Assembly (NCBI GenBank): GCA_003550325.1
Contig: QKWP01000606.1
Location: 172,167-236,166 of the forward strand
DNA from: Gigaspora rosea
Lineage: Eukaryota; Glomeromycota; Glomeromycetes; Diversisporales; Gigasporaceae
Direction of reading: 5' to 3'
DNA length: 64,000 nt
Part shown: piece after piece, positions 60,479-64,000 of the stretch
Numbering within the stretch: the stretch's first letter is position 1
Layout: every line of letters starts with the position of its first letter
The notes under the pieces: generated by a model
What the model was told of the DNA's origin: nothing
The model's database searches: none
What the model saw: the letters and a program-made list of their open reading frames with translations, nothing else
Translations under genes and position numbers: made by a program

Positions 60479-60793
60479 CACATAGCATATGAAAAAAAAT
60501 AAAACTTACAATCAATAAATACTAAATATTATAATATGCTGGTATATACATCACTTTAATTATAGGCGATAATACGTTAGCAAAGTGATAGGCTTAGTGT
60601 TATTGTGAGATTTTTTCTCGTTTTTCCTTTTTTTTACTATATAGTATGATTACGTTTCTTGTGTAGCATGAAATGTGGTATGGTCATTTATCCTGTTTTT
60701 GGTAATGATTTTTATTTTATTTGTTTTTGGAAAGAGTTTAAATTTTTTTATATGCAGGATAACTCAACCTGGCGTCACTGATTATTAATTTTG

Positions 60794-60955
60794 TAATACC
60801 CTGCCTTACTATTTGTTGTTTATGCCTACCTTCATTATAATTTCCCACGAGATTATATCATGACCAGTAATCTTCCATGGGAAGATTCCCGGTTACAAAT
60901 AATCATGTAAAATTATAATGAAGGTATGCATAAACAACGTAAGTCAGGGTATTAC
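60794..60955. mobile_element. Foldback MITE
   Basis: The arms GTAATACCCTGCCTTAC... and ...GTAAGTCAGGGTATTAC pair over about 50 bp, sharing GTTGTTTATG and ACCTTCATTATAATTT. The central part has a small GGAAGATT/AATCTTCC hairpin. Flanking TA is possible but ambiguous. Confidence 0.7.
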
Positions 60956-60972
60956 TCATAAATATCCTGTGA

Positions 60973-61079
60973 GCTTAAAAATTACACAGCAGAAATTCCT
61001 GATGATTATATGATGCAGATGACCCTTTGGCCATCTGTATCCTATGATCATCGGGAATCTTTGCTATAATTTTTAAACT
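60973..61079. repeat. Imperfect hairpin, about 50-bp arms
   Basis: GCTTAAAAATTACA...GATGCAGATGACC pairs imperfectly with GGCCATCTGTATCC...TAATTTTTAAACTT, with bulges. It may be an old foldback element or a small-RNA precursor-like hairpin. No evidence separates these. Confidence 0.45.
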
Positions 61080-61269
61080 TACAAGAAATTAATAATACAA
61101 ATTCACACTATGATATAGCATTAACAATATACCAGTTCATGTGTAATATGAAATGTGTAGAGGGATACATGAAACTGTATTACCGGTATGTGTTAAATAT
61201 TATATAAATATTTCATGTTGATGAATATTGTTATTATATGATTATATATAATAATCATTATGACTATAT

Positions 61270-61570
61270 TTGATAATCATTATAACTTGGAATTACATAC
61301 ACCAAATTGGAAGTGACGACACTAGGAAATGTGGGTAAAGTGGTAGACATGTGAATACTAACAGTTGGTTGGGGAAAAGGGACATCCAAAAACCAGGCTA
61401 GCTATATAAATGGGAGTATGGTAGGCTTTGGTAGGTTTAGGTTATTGATAAACTAGTCCAAGTCTCGGTACTTAGTAGATAGTATAATAATTGTAAGCAA
61501 TATATTGTAATGATTAATATACACTCAATAAAGTCCAGAGGCATAACCTCACCTTAACATTAAAAAAAAA
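61270..61570 (+). mobile_element. Poly(A)-tailed insertion with 19-bp target duplication
   Basis: ATAATCATTATGACTATAT at 61251-61269 recurs with one change at 61571-61589. The 301 bp between end in a run of A. The insert has a TATA-like CTATATAAATG and an AATAAA signal about 45 bp before the tail. These features point to target-primed retrotransposition of a short transcript (SINE-like or a retrocopy). No tRNA-type promoter boxes were recognised. Confidence 0.65.
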
Positions 61571-61589
61571 ATAATCATTACGACTATAT

Positions 61590-62340
61590 ACACATGAAAT
61601 TTATTATTATGATATTAAAGATTATTAATTTCAAAAATGATGCAGTTGATCATCAAATTTATATTTTTTTGGAATTTTGCATTTTCGTCGCATCTTCATT
61701 GTTCATAAGAATTTTCTGTTTTTTTTTTAGCTTTGGGTTAATCTTTTGCTTAGTAACTAGCTTCGTTCTGTCTTAGTCAACTTACCTGCAATCATTGAAG
61801 GCATCACATTTTACTGACATTTGTTTACTAATAAGCTTATTTTACAGAAGATCAATTTACAGTTAAGTTGTTTCGTAAATAATACGTTTTACTGACAGCA
61901 CAATTTGCAAATTAATTTGAATTATTATTATTAGAATTAAATATAGAATTAAGTTATATGAGTTATTGTTAATTAGAATGAACTTGTCTGTAAACTAATC
62001 ATCTGTAAAATAAGCTAGCCAGTGAAACAAATGTTAATGAAATGCGGTGTCTTTAAAGTAACTGTTGGCATGCAAACTTCTTCGTGATGAACAATTATTG
62101 GGTGCCACAGTGATTTAGAAAGTTTTGTCAAAAGCAAGATTGGAAGTCTTTATGGAATTACATATTTGATTTGTCGGCCTAACCTTAGATGTGGGTATTT
62201 ACTGCTTAATGTTGTAATTGCGTCTGATTATTGGGTAAATACAGATGGGTTCCACAACTATTCGGACAATACAAGGGTCCTTCATTTGGTAATTAGGCAT
62301 ATAGCTGTGATGATAGTACAAGGGGTGAGTATGAAATTTA
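61590..62340. other. Intergenic, AT-rich
   Basis: No recognised gene. Plus-strand open frames near 61594 and 62166 show no domain. Confidence 0.35.
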
Positions 62341-62860
62341 TTCAGTTCACTTTAACGATTGTGTTTCAAGTTGGGTATGAAGTTTAATTCTGTTAACTTT
62401 TAATATTTGTATGATTAAGCCATGAAAGTTAATTTGCATTTTATATTACTGTACCAGCCGATCCATTTTTACAATTTTTAAAATTTTTTTTTTACCTTAA
62501 TTTCCCGTAATTGTCAGATAGGAGCTGACCTAAATTTTGATTCCTTATTGTGCAAAAGAAAAAATTAATCTTGTATAACCCTAAATGTGAGCATTATTCT
62601 ATTAATATAGTTAATTTAAAAAAAAATCTGACCGACCGACCTATAATTTCAGAGACTTTTTAGAGTCCATGTAATGCAACCTGAAAAACCAGCTTTATAT
62701 GATCTTAACCAAAATCAGTATGAAGTTTAATTTGTTCACTTTAATGACTACGCTTTAAGAAAATGTATGAATGTTTAATGTATTATTTAAATTCTGATCA
62801 CAGTCTTTTTCATTTTGTGTTACCTGCTGACCATTTTTCAATTTTTTTTTCACTGCTCTC
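62335..62860. repeat. Degenerate direct duplication, about 370-bp offset
   Basis: TATGAAGTTTAATT...CACTTTAA...GTATGA followed by TGTRCCAGCYGA...CCATTTTT and a T-run occurs near 62360-62500 and again near 62720-62850. Weak similarity and no coding. Confidence 0.4.
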
Positions 62861-62904
62861 ATCTGGTGTTACCCGATAGAGAAATATATCCCTTAAACCA
62901 AAAT

Positions 62905-62955
62905 AATGATCGTATTGGTCCTGCGAGGTGTCACACACTACGCAGCTACTCTAAT
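62905..62955 (+). mobile_element. Helitron-like 3' terminus (plus strand)
   Basis: GGTCCTGCGAGGTGTCACAC followed by ACTACGCAGCTACTCTAA and then T resembles the terminus near 600 and, in reverse, those at 1438 and 49631. The hairpin is degraded. AT simple repeats follow (to about 63070). Confidence 0.4.
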
Positions 62956-63189
62956 ATTATATTATATATTATTATTTTATTTTATTTTATATATTTATTA
63001 TATATTATATATTATATATATATATATTATATATTTATATATTATTTTATTATATATATATATATAATACAATTTTTTGTTTCAACCTATCAACCCATAG
63101 ATCAATTCTTCATTTGTTAACTAATTGTACTGCATATCATACAAAGTTCAATGGTATATGATAAAAAAAAATATAGAAAATAATCCCTA

Positions 63190-63480
63190 CACTTTGCAAC
63201 CTAAATGGCCAAGTCCAAGTCAATCAGGTGTTGGCCCAAATCAATTGAGCTACTAGATAAGGAGGCAGCACTGTTGAATATAGCGAAAAATCATATAGCT
63301 AAAAGATGAAGATCAAGACAGGTATGTTGTTAGAAACTTTTATGATCCTTGTACTGATATTGCAGCCGCAGAATCTGAATGTCAACGATCAAAGGTCCTT
63401 GCGCTGTTATTGAACCTGAACGTCACAACCAAGATTTTTATATTGCTGCTGCAGCCGTGAAGCCTTACTATACAAATTGA
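63190..63480 (+). pseudogene. Coding-looking remnant, unrecognised
   Basis: A plus-strand stretch richer in GC reads KWPSPSQSGVGPNQLSY, then after stops DEDQDRYVVRNFYDPCTDIA. The composition suggests former coding sequence with several breaks. No family recognised. Confidence 0.25.
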
Positions 63481-64000
63481 AAATCAAGACTCATTATATT
63501 CAGTAGCGGAGTGCAAGAATGATGATCGTACCAGGCTCTTCCAAAGCATATCAACCTCTTACTCATCTCATTTCTGTTATTCACATATGCCAACCTTACT
63601 ACATACCCCATAGCCCAACAATCTTTGCCCATATAATGCTATCTAAAGAAAATTCAACACTAATTATTCAAGTTAGTGTAAGTCAACAGATCGAAAAGAT
63701 GGCTAAGCAGAGATATGCTAGGAACAATCCGGTGTAGCCGTTAATCCTAATCGGGAATTCAATCAAGCAACGTGAGAAAAACATGAAGCCAGTTAAGTAA
63801 AAAAAAGTTAATGAGCAACCTAAATGAGAATCACTAACATATTTAATGACATACATAATACTAGTGTAAATCAGACTAACCAAAAATAGACAATACAAGG
63901 ACTCATCTGTGAACTGCAAAATATAGCAAATATATGTTTATGGTACAGTTAAACATATTTTCATATTGTTATTTTAAACCAGCATATACGTACAGGGGAC
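63481..64000. other. Window end, no gene recognised
   Basis: Short frames on both strands (63519-63737, 63683-63919) show no domain. Possibly a continuation of the remnant at 63.2 kb. Confidence 0.3.

Noticed and set aside
61314-61570. Solo long terminal repeat
   Set aside because: TATA-like and AATAAA signals would fit, but the A-tail and 19-bp direct repeats fit target-primed insertion better, and no inverted TG/CA ends with a short duplication were seen.
1-64000. tRNA and rRNA genes
   Set aside because: No A/B box plus cloverleaf and no rRNA motif could be recognised by eye on either strand; a dedicated scan would be needed to exclude a degenerate copy.

Overview
The window is very AT-rich eukaryotic nuclear DNA with short introns, and it most resembles the arbuscular mycorrhizal fungus Rhizophagus (Glomeromycotina). 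The evidence is the gene content: expanded tyrosine-kinase-like kinases fused to TLDc domains, kinases with a Cys-rich 'NTxPAWCQxCDP' leader followed by 'IDxxIKxFQLK...EWIPF', Sel1 repeats, and a Helitron with Rep and Pif1 domains, all packed among many small transposons. The species assignment comes from family recognition, not from a search.

Layout. Every host gene recognised with confidence is on the minus strand. Five copies of one three-exon kinase-TLDc gene lie at 3.3-5.3, 8.4-10.6, 23.5-25.8, 29.4-31.6 and 37.6-39.6 kb. Copies 2 and 4 look intact and catalytically competent. Copy 1 has an intact frame but has lost the HRD aspartate and the DFG glycine, so it looks like a pseudokinase. 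Copies 3 and 5 are broken. A second kinase type appears at 15.0-17.9 kb, where four tandem leader/N-lobe modules feed one broken kinase, and at 46.0-47.3 kb, where a broken kinase lies downstream of a Sel1-repeat exon. Between that Sel1 exon and the kinase exon is an array of about fifteen intron-like units. Each has an acceptor-like AG, three variable bases and a consensus splice donor, which suggests an array of 3-nt microexons.

Mobile DNA fills the rest. A 4.2-kb hAT-like element (18.56-22.76 kb) has a perfect 8-bp target duplication. There are further hAT-type miniature elements at 23.3, 28.4, 32.2 and 40.4 kb, Harbinger-type elements at 38.7 and 44.5 kb, a Tc1/mariner-type element at 39.9 kb, a possible Mutator-like element at 6.5 kb, and many foldback repeats. 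One miniature element sits in an intron of copy 2 and another in an exon of copy 5. From 49.63 to at least 58.71 kb lies a decayed minus-strand Helitron whose probable 3' end cuts the Sel1 gene. The last 5 kb hold inverted repeats, a poly(A)-tailed insertion with a 19-bp target duplication, and a second Helitron-like terminus.

The locus looks like a fast-evolving tandem array of signalling kinases being duplicated, decayed and interrupted by transposons. No rRNA, tRNA, CRISPR or viral genes were recognised.
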